Positions 24,871 to 36,699 of a DNA stretch of 64,000 nt are shown here, one piece after another (within the stretch, counting starts at the first letter, position 1; every line of letters begins with the position of its first letter). Source of the DNA: Sporodiniella umbellata (Eukaryota; Mucoromycota; Mucoromycetes; Mucorales; Rhizopodaceae); assembly GCA_025677835.1 (NCBI GenBank), contig JAIXMR010000045.1:115378-179377 (forward strand), given 5' to 3'. A model generated the notes under the pieces. The model was not told the DNA's origin and did not search any database. It saw only the letters and a program-made list of their open reading frames with translations. Both the position numbers and the translations under genes were made by a program.

Positions 24871-25727
24871 AGTAATACGGCTCAACTCGGCAGCATGCGA
24901 TTGAATGAGCTGCTCGATAACGGTATTGAGCGACTGGATTTGTTCTTTGGAGTCGTCTAAATCCTGATTGAGACGTTTGATTTCCTTGTCTTTGCTGGCA
25001 GCCTTTTTCTTCCAATCCTTCTTTTCAGCTTGGGATTCTTGGAAATAGTTCTTTTTAAGGAAGGAGAAAGGAGAAGGGAAAAAGAGGAGTAGATGAGAAA
25101 GGCTGTTGTAAAAAAAAAAAAAATCTTACTTCATATTTCAATTTGTATTGATCTACAGCAAAAGACTGGTCTCTTGCATTGTCCGCATTGGATTTCATTT
25201 TATCCATCAGCACATTCAAGTCTTCCAGCTGTCTCTCGTTCTTGTGCTTTTCCTCTTCCAGCTGCAGCATAAGCTCTGATTTTTCTGCATAGAGTTCGTC
25301 TACCGTAGACCCAAGATAATCCAGATCCTTGGCAATAGCTTTTGTTTTTTTGTTTACATCAAATAAAAAAGGATCAACATATTATAAAAACAAAATGAAA
25401 GGCCCCTCTTCCCCTTTTGACGATTTACCTTCTTTTTGCTTCCTGACGTCTTCCATAGAAGCCGCCTCTTTTTCTAGTTGTTGCTTTAAACGATCAATTT
25501 CTTGTTCTAGCTCTGTTTGTCTAAGTCGTGTTTCTTGTTCATTCTGGGTGGGTTCAGTCGGAGTCAACGTGTCATTGTTCCTTTTATCTACTGTGTCTTT
25601 GTTCACGTGTTGGAGTTCATTTGATGGTTTTGGTATATCGACATGAGGAAACGCTTCAATTTCAGCCTTTTCTATCTCTTCTTGCTTTTTATGAGAGTGG
25701 TGTGAGCTAATGTGCGATATTAGCACC

Positions 25728-25761
<34 letters not shown>

Positions 25762-25993
25762 ATATCCCCTTTTATCCCTTACCTTCGTCTTGCTTCGTTT
25801 CTAAGGTTGGTATCTTGTTGTGGCGGTGGTAATGGTTGTTGTTGATCGTAGGCTACGCAGAAATCAAACTTTATTATCGAGACACCAAATGGTTTGAATA
25901 CTAACCTGTACTGAGTGAAGCACTTGAAGCTTTGTGCTTTCCCAGTCCCAATTTTTTCCAGAAAGACGACTTTTCCTTATTGTTTTTAGACAT
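24367..25993 (-). CDS. Long coiled-coil protein, unknown function
   Basis: Seven exons (25993-25906, 25852-25783, 25706-25429, 25338-25130, 25050-24812, 24759-24555, 24507-24367) give about 409 residues. It starts MSKNNKEKSSFWKKLGLG, has a Gln/Pro linker, then about 200 residues of heptad-like coiled coil (LEQEIDRLKQQLEKEA, LMLQLEEEKHKNERQLEDL). A run of 8 alanines is encoded by a (CTG/CAG)10 tract at 24837-24866. The C-terminus has a compact, conserved-looking motif (ESSYSRIPISGGGPQSRRRK, then EELEAMLDQVDSQL). Golgi tether or centrosomal-type roles are possible; nothing in the sequence decides. Confidence 0.75.
24837..24866. repeat. (CTG)10 triplet tract encoding polyalanine
   Basis: Ten uninterrupted CTG units on the plus strand. 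On the coding (minus) strand the frame is GCA, giving a polyalanine run inside a coiled-coil protein. Such tracts are length-variable between strains. Confidence 0.85.
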
Positions 25994-28022
25994 CAAAATA
26001 ATAACAAAAAAAAAAATAGGAATTCTTTCAAAAGAAAGATATAAACGCGTGCACAAAAAAAAAGAAAGAAAGAAAGAAAGAAAACTAAAGAAAGTGAAAA
26101 AAGAATAATTAAAAGAGAAAGAAACAGAGAGGAGTGAAATGAGGTGCTATTGTGACATGTGCTACCTGCCGAGAATAGCAACCAACTCCGCCCAGGTCAA
26201 CCTGGACAATAGGGAGATGTCACTTGTAAGCCTCTTCTTTTATTTCCTTTATTTCATTTTTTCCCTTCTTCTTTTATAAAAGAAAACCGAGACCCCACAT
26301 ATCTCAATAGAATCACCCTGAGAGAGTAGGAAAAAGGTCTGTGGGTCCGCTTTTGGCACTCCGGAAGTTGGACACAGTCACCCGATTTGAGCCACCTGAG
26401 GAAAAGCGAAAATCCCTTGGAACAAAAGCACCTTTTGTGTTTTTGTTTGATAAGTAATGTGCTTTGGTCAGCTGTAATTAAGGTTGCCGTTCTACTTTTC
26501 CCCGTTTTTATAGAGTCTGTCTGAGGCAACTTTGTAAAACTGTGCTTGTCATCTTGAAAGAAAAAATCTGCGAGCCTTTGGTTTAGGTCTGTAATGGTAA
26601 AAGCAGCGTGTTAGCCCCACTGCATTTCAACGTGTATAAAGTGAAGTTTTTCAGATTACCTTTGCCCGGTTCATTTACTTTTTGCGTTCAATGACGAGCA
26701 AAGTCACCACAAGTCAAAAATGCTAATGATTTTATGTGCAGCAACAAAGCTGTCAAGTGATTTTATACCGTTTAAGGAATCTAGGCATTTATTTTTTTTT
26801 TTTTTTTTTTTTTTTTTTGTCCAAGATTATACAGTGAAACATCTGTTTGTGCACTTGCTCAATTTTTAAAAATAAAAATGGGCCCAAAAAAAAAAAAGCA
26901 AGAAAAACTGCCCACACAAAGTCTAAAAGTAGCTCAGTGCTCCTTTTACAAAACACACTACACCGTCTTGAGCGGAACATGTTTAAAATAAATGGTTGTA
27001 TTTCAATAGTGTCACTTGTTTGTACTCCCATTTCATTATCTAAAAAAGAAGAAAAAGAGTGAGCGTTTTTAGTATTTTACCGAGGAAAGATCAAGTATTC
27101 TGTAGAGCACTCTCTGGTCAGATAATTACTGCTCTAAACAAAACACAGACTCTAGGCTTAAACTCAGGCTATGCTTATTATTTCTTGCATATTTTCTTTT
27201 TTTTTTTTTTTGAAACAGCGGAAAGCTTAACTCAAAAATACCTGACATTCTATTTTGATATTTACAAATAATGCTGGAAAGACTCTGAAAACGTTGATTT
27301 CATTTGACCGTTATTCAAACAAGGATGTAACTCTTAGTGTATAGAAGGCTTAGTTTTTACTCTTTAAAAAATACCACGGTTGATCCTAAGCTACATTCTC
27401 GAGATATGGTTCTTGTTTAGCTTTTCTCGTTTACTCAACATTAAAAAGAGGATGTTTTTATTTAATATAGGCATAGTTTACCAATATTTGGAAAACATGT
27501 ATACGCAGCATGCCTGTTGCTCCATTAATAAATAAAAATGCGCGTTATTGTTATTATTATGATTATCCATATTTTATTTTAAAAAAAAAAAGCACACCTA
27601 CATAAAAACAATCAAAATAGGTTTAACTGAGCTACTCTGAATAATAATAAAAAAAAACAGTGCTTGTCAACATAGAGTCTTAAGACGACGATCAAAAGGT
27701 TTCTATAGGCAACACTAGGGCCTTTCTCTATAGACTAACTCATAATTTTAGCTGTATTCTCCGAAAACTTGAAGTAAAGTTCAATGTTATTATGTTTTGG
27801 TCGACAGTGTGTACAGTCTTTCGATATGTATATTGGCAATATACAATTGCTATTTCTCTTTTATTTGTGGTACAGGATTGTATATACGTTGTAAAACAAA
27901 ATCCTTTTAATTTTGTTTTTACTCAAGAAAATCAATTAAAAACCCAAATAAAAATAAAAAAAAAAAATAAAAGTATAAAAGCTCTGTTGTTATTTGGAAT
28001 TTGTTTTTGTAAACTTACCCAA
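25994..28022. other. Intergenic region, about 2 kb
   Basis: Contains GAAA/GAAAG-rich sequence at 26060-26110 (5' leader of the coiled-coil gene), the cloverleaf-like element at 26152-26223, a T28 tract at about 26791, and otherwise AT-rich sequence with no convincing gene. Confidence 0.45.
26152..26223. other. 72-nt cloverleaf-like inverted-repeat element
   Basis: The ends are a perfect 7-bp inverted repeat, GTGACAT (26152-26158) and ATGTCAC (26217-26223). Inside are two more perfect hairpins: TGCTA/TAGCA (26160-26164 with 26176-26180) and CCAGG-TCAA-CCTGG (26192-26205). The layout recalls a tRNA in length (72 nt) and acceptor-stem size, but there is no T-loop (TTCRA) or A-box on either strand, so it is not a normal tRNA. 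It lies about 160 bp upstream of the coiled-coil gene start. Confidence 0.4.
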
Positions 28023-28349
28023 ATGCTTAGGCGCATTCTCCTCCTATTCTATATTACGACTCTGGTGTCAACAGTCTCTGATGTATACACTGCTTGCTTG
28101 TTTGAATTTCAAAACGAAGATGCATGCGTGTTTCTATATCCTAGCGGACTTTTTTGTGCTCAAGTTAAAGACTCTTGCGGAACTCCAATACAACTAGAGG
28201 GATGTAATGTGACCATCAGCCAGTGTGGAGAAATGAGCAAAGAGGATCAAAAATCGTTTTGTAGACCAATTATAGGACGGCAGGGCAAAAAGACAGAGCT
28301 TTACAGTGAATATTGTCGCGGATTAAAAAGACTAAATGCTAATAATTAA
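28023..28349 (+). CDS. Small secreted cysteine-rich protein (candidate effector-like)
   Basis: An ATG at 28023 opens a 108-residue protein. An N-terminal signal peptide (MLRRILLLFYITTLVSTVSD) is followed by a mature chain with eight cysteines (CLF, ACVF, FCAQ, SCGT, GCNV, QCGE, FCRP, YCRG), an even number suited to four disulphides. One N-glycosylation site (NVTIS) is present. No family is recognised. It has its own AT-rich flanks and no introns. Small secreted Cys-rich proteins are common and fast-evolving in fungi; the function is unknown. Confidence 0.65.
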   Translation: MLRRILLLFYITTLVSTVSDVYTACLFEFQNEDACVFLYPSGLFCAQVKDSCGTPIQLEGCNVTISQCGEMSKEDQKSFCRPIIGRQGKKTELYSEYCRGLKRLNANN

Positions 28350-28502
28350 ACGCTTACAAACACTTTGAGTCAAGAGTTTGCTCTATATGGTATCTAAAGT
28401 TTAAAAGGCTCCCCTTGATTTCTGTTGACGCAGTGAAAGAAATAATAATAATAATAATAATAATAAAGAAAACAGTTTAATAAGAGAAAAAAAAGTTAAA
28501 AA

Positions 28503-31096
28503 TTAAGGAACACAATAAAATCCAGCGACAAGTACAAAGTAACTGAGAATAAGAATCGAACCTTTGAAATAGTTGGATTTGCCTTCTTGATAAGTGTAAG
28601 TTAATAAAAAGACAGAGAATATAACCGAGATAACATCCCAACGAGGAAAGATTAAGCTATTTTTTTTTTTTTTTTGAAAAGGTTAATCGGTATAACTACT
28701 AAAAATGGCTTACTTGAATGTAAATCGCTCGAGTTCTTTTTTTCCCCAGTTAGACCATAAAGAGAAAGCTACCATAGCAGGTATTTGTAACAAACATACT
28801 TGTAAAGCATAGGCAGATCCGATTTCCATACTGAGAACGATGTTTCCATACAATGCAAAAGAAATAGCGTTCATGAATTCCGTAATATTGGGCACGAGAG
28901 CAAACAAGGTGAGACCTAAAAACTTCTCATCCACAGCCACTGTTTCCATCACTTCATCCACTGTATTGACCAAGATTTCAGCTATTAGAGAATACAGAAG
29001 TGTACAGCCAAAGAGAACTGTATAGCTTTTGGCTTTGCCCCAGTTAGGTGAGTCATGTCCTTCCGCTGCTGCTTCTTCCATTTCTTCCTCGGGCTCTTTG
29101 GCATGAATGAAGGCTACAGGTGTATTTTGATGGCTGTGATGAGTAGGAACCATGGTAAGCATCGGGGCTGAATACTGTTTGTGTGCTTTTTTTTTTTTTT
29201 TTTTTACTTAGTGGTTTATATATAGTCATAATAAAACAGAGAGGTCGATGTTTTACCTGGTAAAATAGGATTCGCTTCGTTTAGAGAGGAATGTGAGACT
29301 TGAGAACGAACAAGATGAACAGGATATAGGTTGGGTGTTTCCTGTCTGGTCATTGTGCTTTTCCAAACCATATCTGCATGTGTGTGTAAGCTGAACAACA
29401 GCCCGATGATATATGCTGAGGGCAAGATTGCAGCACAGATATACATTAAAGGCTTGACGTGGTTTTGGTAGACAGGATCTTGTGCTGGATCAGCTGGATC
29501 ATAATAGCACCGATCGCACGTCAGTGTACTATTGATAAGGGCCGCCAAATCATCTGGGCAGCCTGTACAGTGTAATTCAAACTAGAATGATCTGTTCAGT
29601 AACTGTGAGACTCTTTTTGTTTTATGTTTACCGAGCCAAAGAACTGATAAAACAAGGTAGGAGACAATACACCGATGATAGCCAAAATAAGCATTGTACC
29701 CGTTACACCTTTGTGGTGTGAGATCCTGTCCAGAATATACTTTTTGTCTTTTCTTTACCTGCGCTTTTAGAGTTGAAGCTTTGTTCTTTTCTTTTGACAG
29801 CGCCGCTGATCATGGAACAACCAGGCATTAAGAGGACGCCAGCGAGGATGCTTCCGATCAAGGAACCTTCTACCAAGGCGCTTTTTCCTGCAGTCAATGC
29901 GGCGGCATAAAGAATGATTTCAATGATACTGCCAAAGGTGGCATTAATGACAGCGCCTAGACCCATACTGCTCTGAGCCGAGATAGAACTGACGCCCATA
30001 CCTATAAAGTAGGAGAGAGGAATGACGGAGGCCAAGGAAAGGCTAAAGATGGCCATTGGGGAGGTGAACCAGAGATGTGGCCAGTGAGGTTTGATAAAGG
30101 CGTCGTTGAGAATCACGAAAAACACGAGAGGTATAAGGTTGATGAAGAGAATGTTGATACCGTCGTAGGTGTATTTGTAGTACTGCCACCCAAACGCTTG
30201 GTAGGTACAAAGCAAAATCACCGTCGGACGGCAGGTGGTAGCGGAGCCATGGTGTGACCGAAACCGGAGATGGAGTGGATGTCGACGTAGATGCCGAACG
30301 AGGATATAGTTCAGCTTAGCCATCGGCACGGTCACCACGCCCATCCAACAGACAGTGGCGACCGTAAGTAGAAGGGGCGCAATAAGGCAGTAGAGCAGGA
30401 AGTAATAGAGACAGGCAGCAGGGCCTAGACGAAGCGTCTCGAGAATGGCCCCGATCAGACTGTATCTTTCCTTTACATCTTCTTCCTCTATTTCTTCTTG
30501 CACAACCGAGGGTGCGCTTGGGCCCAAATCTTCCAACACCGAAGGCGTGATATCCACACAACGCTCTACGTAACGACCGAACGGCCAGAGCAGGTAGTTG
30601 CTGAGTTCGCGTAAGGTCAAGCCATAGACGTTTCCAAAGACCGCGAGCGGTAAAGAGACAATCCAAATTGTCAAGGCCAGCCACCAACCAAAGAGGATGA
30701 GCCACATCAGGTTGCCAGGATTCAAAAAGAGCTCAGGGGAGGAAGAGGGTGACGAGTGTAGCGCGCTATTGGCTCTTCGCACGACCGAGCGAGATTTCTT
30801 GTACAGGGCTGGTTTCCATAACGGAAGGCCAAACGGGTGTTGTTTGTTCATTGCCTTCCTATGCTCAGTCAACGCTGCCCACCTCTCTTTTGATCCCTCT
30901 TTACCTCTTGAATATCCTTGAGTGTCAGCTCGTGGTTGAGTCTTCTCGAGCGATGGGCCTCACTCGCTGCATCTTCTGGACTGCTGCTTTGATCGCTACC
31001 AGAATCTTCTGACTCTGCGTTTTGGCTGGTAGCTATTGAGCCATATCTTGAGGAGGCAGCTCGATCAAGCTTTCTTCTGCTTGATGCTGAATCCAT
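28503..31096 (-). CDS. CAX-family cation/H+ exchanger (Vnx1-like)
   Basis: Exons 31096-30964, 30916-29759, 29708-29632, 29581-29257, 29167-28714 and 28656-28503 give about 766 residues. A Ser-rich cytosolic leader is followed by the motif HPFGLPLWKPALYKKSRS, found in fungal Vnx1/CAX proteins. Many membrane segments contain the two alpha-repeats: GLGAVINATFGSIIEIILY and FALVPNITEFMNAI...GNIVLSMEIG. These carry the conserved acidic residues of Ca2+/H+ antiporters. It probably exchanges Ca2+ or monovalent cations for protons at the vacuole. The first intron (47 nt, 30963-30917) is the only model that joins the leader to the WKPALYKK frame; its donor, gtgagg, is acceptable. Confidence 0.87.
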
Positions 31097-31569
31097 AGAA
31101 AAGAAGAAAGAGAGTGAAAAAAGAAAAAAGAAAAATAGAAAAATAAAAAAAAAGGCCTGCCACCTTAGACATCAACAGACAGAACTTTATTCCCCTTGCT
31201 GCTATTGGCTCAAAAAAAAGGAGGGCTGTTGAACAAAAGCTTGGATTATTGTTCTTTTTAGAAAAAAAATGTCATGTGCGCCAAGTTTCTTATCTAAAAA
31301 GTCAGAGGAGAAAACAAACAGAATCGATCCACAAGGTAGTTTGTGTTTGTCCAAACTGTTTAGAACAGCTTTTCTGTGGCCTGCAGAGGGTTGTGTTGGA
31401 TGACATAATTCTATGCTGATTCTGTTACCGCTTGACCTGTTGTTTGCTTTACTTTTCCAAAATAAAAAAATTGCATGAAAAGGAGAAAAGAGGGTATTCT
31501 TTTAATATGTATAATTACAGTGTACACAGTGAGTAAAAAAGTGTGAAAGGTGCAGAAAAAAAAGAAAAA

Positions 31570-31610
<41 letters not shown>

Positions 31611-31638
31611 ACAGAAAATAAAAATAAAATGGAAATCC

Positions 31639-31976
31639 TTAGACAGAGACAGTAATCTTCCAGTTCCACCAGCCGTCTCCCTGGCCAAACGTTGCATTAG
31701 AGTTTTCGCGAGCATCAAATAAATGCTGTTGTTGGAAATCGACCCAACATCTGCCTTGGCCCCAATAGCAAGTAGAAGTAAATAGGGCGATCAACAATAA
31801 TGTACAATAGATGCTAACATGGAAAAGTAAAGTTTAGCTAATGACTCTAGAGCAAGAGCAACTTACCAAGGTTTTTGGTGGAGGAAGAACGAAATCAAGA
31901 ACAGAATGACAAAAACAGGCGGTGCGTCAGGAAACGGTAATAAGAGTAAGGGAACAAAATAGCGCATACAGTACAT
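31639..31976 (-). CDS. Small predicted membrane protein
   Basis: Two exons (31976-31867, 31813-31639; intron 53 nt) give about 94 residues. Two hydrophobic segments (YFVPLLLLPFPDAPP + VFVILFLISFFLH, and IYCTLLLIALFTS) precede a polar, Trp-rich tail: CYWGQGRCWVDFQQQHLF and GQGDGWWNWKITVSV. No family is recognised, but splice signals and phase are good and the tail is not random AT sequence. ER or Golgi membrane residence is likely. Confidence 0.55.
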
Positions 31977-32130
31977 GGTGTAAAAAAGAATGAAAAAAAA
32001 AAAAAAAAAAAATAGAGAGAGAATTCGTTTTTGAGCATCTGTCGGAGCTAAAACTGTTTTATTTTGTCTATGGAAAAATGGATATGCTAGGGGGAATTGT
32101 CAAAAGAGAGTGGGCAAGAGTCTCTTGAAA

Positions 32131-33024
32131 TTATTCAGTGAAAAATTCCTCGATTAAGCCTGAGGCTCTGTTTTTGGGAATGGTAGGTGAGGGGCTTGTC
32201 TTGACTCGATCGATTTCGTTTTTGCCGGTGGATAAGCCTACGATGTTCAGTAGATCTCTTTTTTCTTGCTCTAGCTGAGCAATTCTTTGTTCATAAGGGT
32301 TGTCAAACGAGCTCGTCTCTTTCACCAGCCGGAGTACTTTGGCCAGCTCAGAAAGCTGTGATTGAAGCATGATATTTTCCATAAGCAGAGCACTTGTGGT
32401 TCCCTACACACATAAAAAGAGTGGGTGGATGTTGAGGGCTACTGGATTACCTTCTCCGCCTCTAACAATGCGTTATATTCTCTCCTGAGCTGCAACTGCC
32501 CTTCAGACACATCGCTCTGTTCTGTCCTGTTTAGTTTCGATAATCCCCTCTTTCCCCTCCCCGCTCTTCCGTACTGACCGCATACACTCGAAACTTGTTG
32601 GTCACCGTCACCAGATTTTGCTCGTATTCTCCAAGTACTTTTTTAAGTTCTTCCCTCTCCTTTTCTAGCTCCTGGTTTCGCTCCTTGGTTACTTTTTCTT
32701 CAGACAAAGCTTTCTCCAAACGCTGTTGAAGTAATTCCATAGCTTCATCCCTCTGCTCAGGCAAAGTCACAATCGCCTCTATAATAGCTTTTCTTAGAAA
32801 ACAAACCCTCTCTTAAACACTTTACCGTCAAGAGAGCATTGCTGGTTGTTAGCCTTTTGCTATTCGTTCTAGGTTAAATGGACACCCCGTTTTGTTTAAG
32901 AGAGGTTTACTTTGATTTCCGTCAATTGTTTCGAAAGGCCCAGAGCCAGATGTTGATTGTTTTGTTGTTGTAGAGCCAACTCATTCACTAAATCTGTCAC
33001 TTTTTGAATCAGCTCTTTTTCCAT
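32131..33024 (-). CDS. SIKE/FGFR1OP2-family coiled-coil protein (STRIPAK subunit)
   Basis: Five exons (33024-32911, 32859-32826, 32778-32579, 32516-32451, 32403-32131) give about 228 residues, the usual size for this family. Two coiled-coil blocks are visible. The C-terminal block QLSELAKVLRLV, then YEQRIAQLEQEKRDLLNI aligns by eye with the human FGFR1OP2 block QITEMAAVMRKAIE, then RIFQLEQENKGLREIL. SIKE proteins are part of the striatin-PP2A-kinase (STRIPAK) complex, which in fungi controls hyphal fusion and development. The second acceptor must be the downstream AG (gaatag) to avoid a stop. Confidence 0.72.
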
Positions 33025-33476
33025 TAATATCTCAAAAGAAAAGAAAAAAAAAATAAAAAAATTAGCTTTAAGAAACAAAAAGAAACCAAGAACACTATCG
33101 CCCTTTGAATGATAAATCACCCTGACATGACTTGTACAGAGCAAAGTTATCTCTAACTGGCCAAAAAAATGGGGGGGAAAAAAAAAACAAGGGGGAAAAC
33201 AGAGCAGAGGTGATTTCTAGTTGAACGAGTCGATATTAAAATGGCACAAAAAAAAAAAAACCTGTAATAAGACTGGGATTTAAAATATGCATTTTCATAA
33301 ACATTTTGTCACTTTTCTTTTGTTTTCTTTTATATTTTTTTTTAAAAAAAAGAGAAAACTATAGTAGATTCTACCTCATCACTTTCCAGGCTTCTTTTTT
33401 CGGCGTCGTTGCTTTGGATAACTATTGCGCACTTCCCCTCAATATATTCGCGCACACGAACGTACAAATTGAAACA

Positions 33477-35532
33477 ATGACAGGAAAAAAAGAAGAAGTT
33501 ATTTTTGTAAAACACTTGAGCCAGTTTGATTTCAGTGCAGAGACGGTCGATGCCTCTTTAAGGTCCAAAAAGACAGAATATCAACAGCCTTAATCTGATA
33601 CGATTAGGTTTTTTGTTTTTTTTTGTATATAGAAAGTTATTAGCAAAAGTAGAGCTACCTAAAGAGGCCCAGCAAATTGATCGTGCTATGGAAGCATTTG
33701 CAAAAAAATACCATGATTGTAACCCATTACTTGTAGATAGTTCAGGTAAACTTGTTAAAGTTTTTACTTTTACTGCATAGAACTCTGAAAAAAAAAAAAA
33801 AAAAAGATGCTGTTTATGCTGTCGCATTTTCAATTCTTCTACTCCATACAGACGCACATAACAAGAACGTAAAGAGAAAGATGGACAAAGATACGTTTAT
33901 ACGAAGAACCAAAATTATCGAGGGTGGAGAGAATGTACCTGTGGAGATACTAGATGTAAGCAAACAGTGAAAAGAAAAGGGCTAACTTTCGATATTCAGC
34001 TTATGTACGACAATATTGTTTTATCCGAATTCACCTACGCCGATGACTCGCACAGTCGCCCAGAACGGTCGAACTCTTGGTTCTCTAAGCTGATCAGCGA
34101 TACAACCCCATCGCCTGTGAATACACCTTCCACGCTCTCTGCTAGTAACACCTCTGATTCACTTGTAACGATATAGCCTGCTCACTCTTAAATACATAAT
34201 TTTTTTTTTTTTAAAGAAAAAGAAAAAAACTCATTTCTCTCTCTATCCTATCTCTTATTTGCTGCTCCGTTCATTCATTTTATCTCTGACACCTAGAATC
34301 ATTCAGCAGATGTTGGTGTGCGACTTGAACAGCTGATGCCAGCCGAAGATCCATTTCGATATAAAAAGGAACCTCAGCAACAGATTCCGATTGTCGATAT
34401 TCATTTTTTGCTTGTCACTGCCCAAAAGCTTTGTCTGAGCGGAGTGAAGAGTAAGTATGACCGGCAGAACGAGACAAGCACATTTCAGGTGCGAGTGCAT
34501 AAGGCAGGCGTGATGGACCGAAAACACGACGGGATTCCAGGAGGTAAACGAGCGACGGCTAGAAGCTGGCGACCGTTTGGACTGATCTTGAGCGGCAGCC
34601 AGATTTTGTTATTCTCTGATCTGGTCTCTTATGGCGCATGGGAAGCAAGTGAGAAAGTAGGCCAACGTGCGCCACGTAGAAACAGCAGCGTGCCTGATTC
34701 AGTATGCTCTATGTCTTCCAACGCGGATCTGATGGCCAACGTACAGAGTTCTGAAGTAGCACTTCAGCCAGTTCAGATCCTGTCTTTATCTTACGCGATT
34801 TGCATCTACGACCGGGCCTACACCAAATACCCACACGTCTTTCGCCTCATTACAGGCGATGGAAATCAATACTTGCTTCGTGCCAAAACGGAAGAGGAGA
34901 TGAATGACTGGATGCTCAAGATTAACTATGCAGCCTCGCTTAAAACAACCGGTGTCGGCATTCGCTCCTTTAAACGTCGGTCCACTCATGAGGAACGATA
35001 CCAGCGACAAAAAGAGGCGGAAGAGAAAGTCAAGGAGCTTTCAGATCGCTCTGAGCGCCAACAATGCCTTTTGGATCGCGAGCTTCAGCTACGTCACACA
35101 TTGTTCGCCTTCTCACCGCTTCAAAAATCGACACGAGATCGACTGTTGGTCTTTGCAGACCAAGTGGGTGAGAGGATCCGACACCAACGTATCGAACTTC
35201 AACGCCTGCTGTGTTACCAAGATTACCTTGAATCCGAAATTGCCTGGTGCCAACTGGCCAATCAAGACCGAAAGCTATCTTTGCCCTTACAAGACAAGCT
35301 GGTCAAAGGCGTCAGTCAGACCTTACGCGGTCTACATCATCTACTTTCTGCTCCTTCAGTACCCAAACAACAGACCCTGTTGGATCCAGAACGTGTCTTG
35401 CGTCGTAGAAGTCAAAGTAATCCTATTTTACCCAAACAAAGCTTATTGGAACCGCCTATGCTTCGAACCGGATCTGAGGATTCTTCTCTGAAAGAAGATA
35501 GCCAAAGTGTTATTATCTTGACAGAAAATTGA
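33477..35532 (+). CDS. Arf guanine-nucleotide exchange factor, Sec7 + PH (EFA6/Yel1 type)
   Basis: Exons 33477-33562, 33633-33745, 33807-33955, 34000-34164 and 34297-35532 give about 582 residues from the first good ATG. The Sec7 domain is clear: FVKHLSQFDFSAETVDASLR, ELPKEAQQIDRAMEAFA with the catalytic glutamate of the E-A-Q motif, and FSILLLHTDAHN. A PH domain follows (RPFGLILSGSQILLFSDLV ... LRAKTEEEMNDWMLKIN) and then a helical coiled-coil region, as in EFA6/PSD proteins. The Sec7 N-terminal helices (about 40 residues) are missing with this start, so one or more short 5' exons probably lie in 33180-33470. It should activate Arf GTPases at membranes. Confidence 0.82.
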
Positions 35533-35543
35533 AATAAAATTTC

Positions 35544-35574
<31 letters not shown>

Positions 35575-35651
35575 CCTTTCAAGGTCAGACCCCTTGCTTT
35601 CCTTTTTCTCTCTCTCTCTTTTTTTTTTTTTTTTTTTTTAATAGAAAGAAA

Positions 35652-36661
35652 ATGGCACTTTCTCTTTTAATCAAAAAACCAACGATTTATCGAAATGGCT
35701 TACGACATAGTGTATTTATGAGACAGCGATATACCCTGATAGCTCGGCCCAGACTGCTACGGTCTTTTCATACTTCACCTTCACCACAACAAGTCAGTCA
35801 AGCGGAACTGTTATCACAAGCAAGAGGGTTTTTTGAGCGACTCAAGATTCGTATAAAGTACCCTTTGATGCGACAGATACGGCCTTGGACGTTGAACGAT
35901 GCGACAGCGTTATTTTCATGGCTGTTCTTGGGTCATACGGTGTGGTTATTGGCAGGCACGACGAGTTTTGTAAGCTTGATCTTATGGACTGCCAATTCAC
36001 TTCAATTTCAAGGTAAATAGAGATCACACAAGACGTGAACGTTTTGCTAAAGAAAAAGAGGGGGGTATGGATAGAATGGACCGCTTACCGTATTGGCAAG
36101 TACCTCACCTCAGCTACCGGTGCCACGGTAGTGTTTGAGTCTGCGATCGTACCGAATTGGAAAGACGGCAAGATTCGATTCAATAACGTGAGGATCTATC
36201 GAATGCCACGGTCTGAGCGAGAAAAGTTTGAACGACAGCAGACGGAAGAGCAGCATGCGGTTGAATGTAGTAACAACGATGATAATCCTCTGGCAGGCGT
36301 GGAACTCGATGAAGAAGAGAAAAAGAATGAGGTGCTAAGGGAATGGATGTGGTATAATCTGGCTATCGACCGTGTTGAAGTCAGCTTGAGTCTGATTCGC
36401 TGGTTGGATGGCAAGGGTTTGGTACAGAGCGCAGATGTGCAGGGCGTACGGGGCGTGGTGGATCGTCGCCATGTGCGCTGGGACCCTGATGTCCCTTACG
36501 ATCCTGTGGCTGCTCGGCATCAATATACCCCAGGGGATTTCGAATTAGAAAAACTAGTGCTGGAAGATATCCTAGTCACAGTCTACCAACCCAATGGTTT
36601 CAGACCCTACCCTGTCTCTATCTTCCATGCTCAGCTTGATCGATTTCGTAAGCAGTGGTAG

Positions 36662-36699
<38 letters not shown>

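Noticed and set aside
26152..26223. Calling the 72-nt hairpin element a tRNA gene
   Set aside because: No TTCRA T-loop, no A-box and no plausible anticodon arm on either strand.
36013..36032. A 20-nt intron in the Mdm31 gene
   Set aside because: Too short. A 62-nt intron ending at 36074 with a gctaaag branch gives the conserved FQEW junction in phase.
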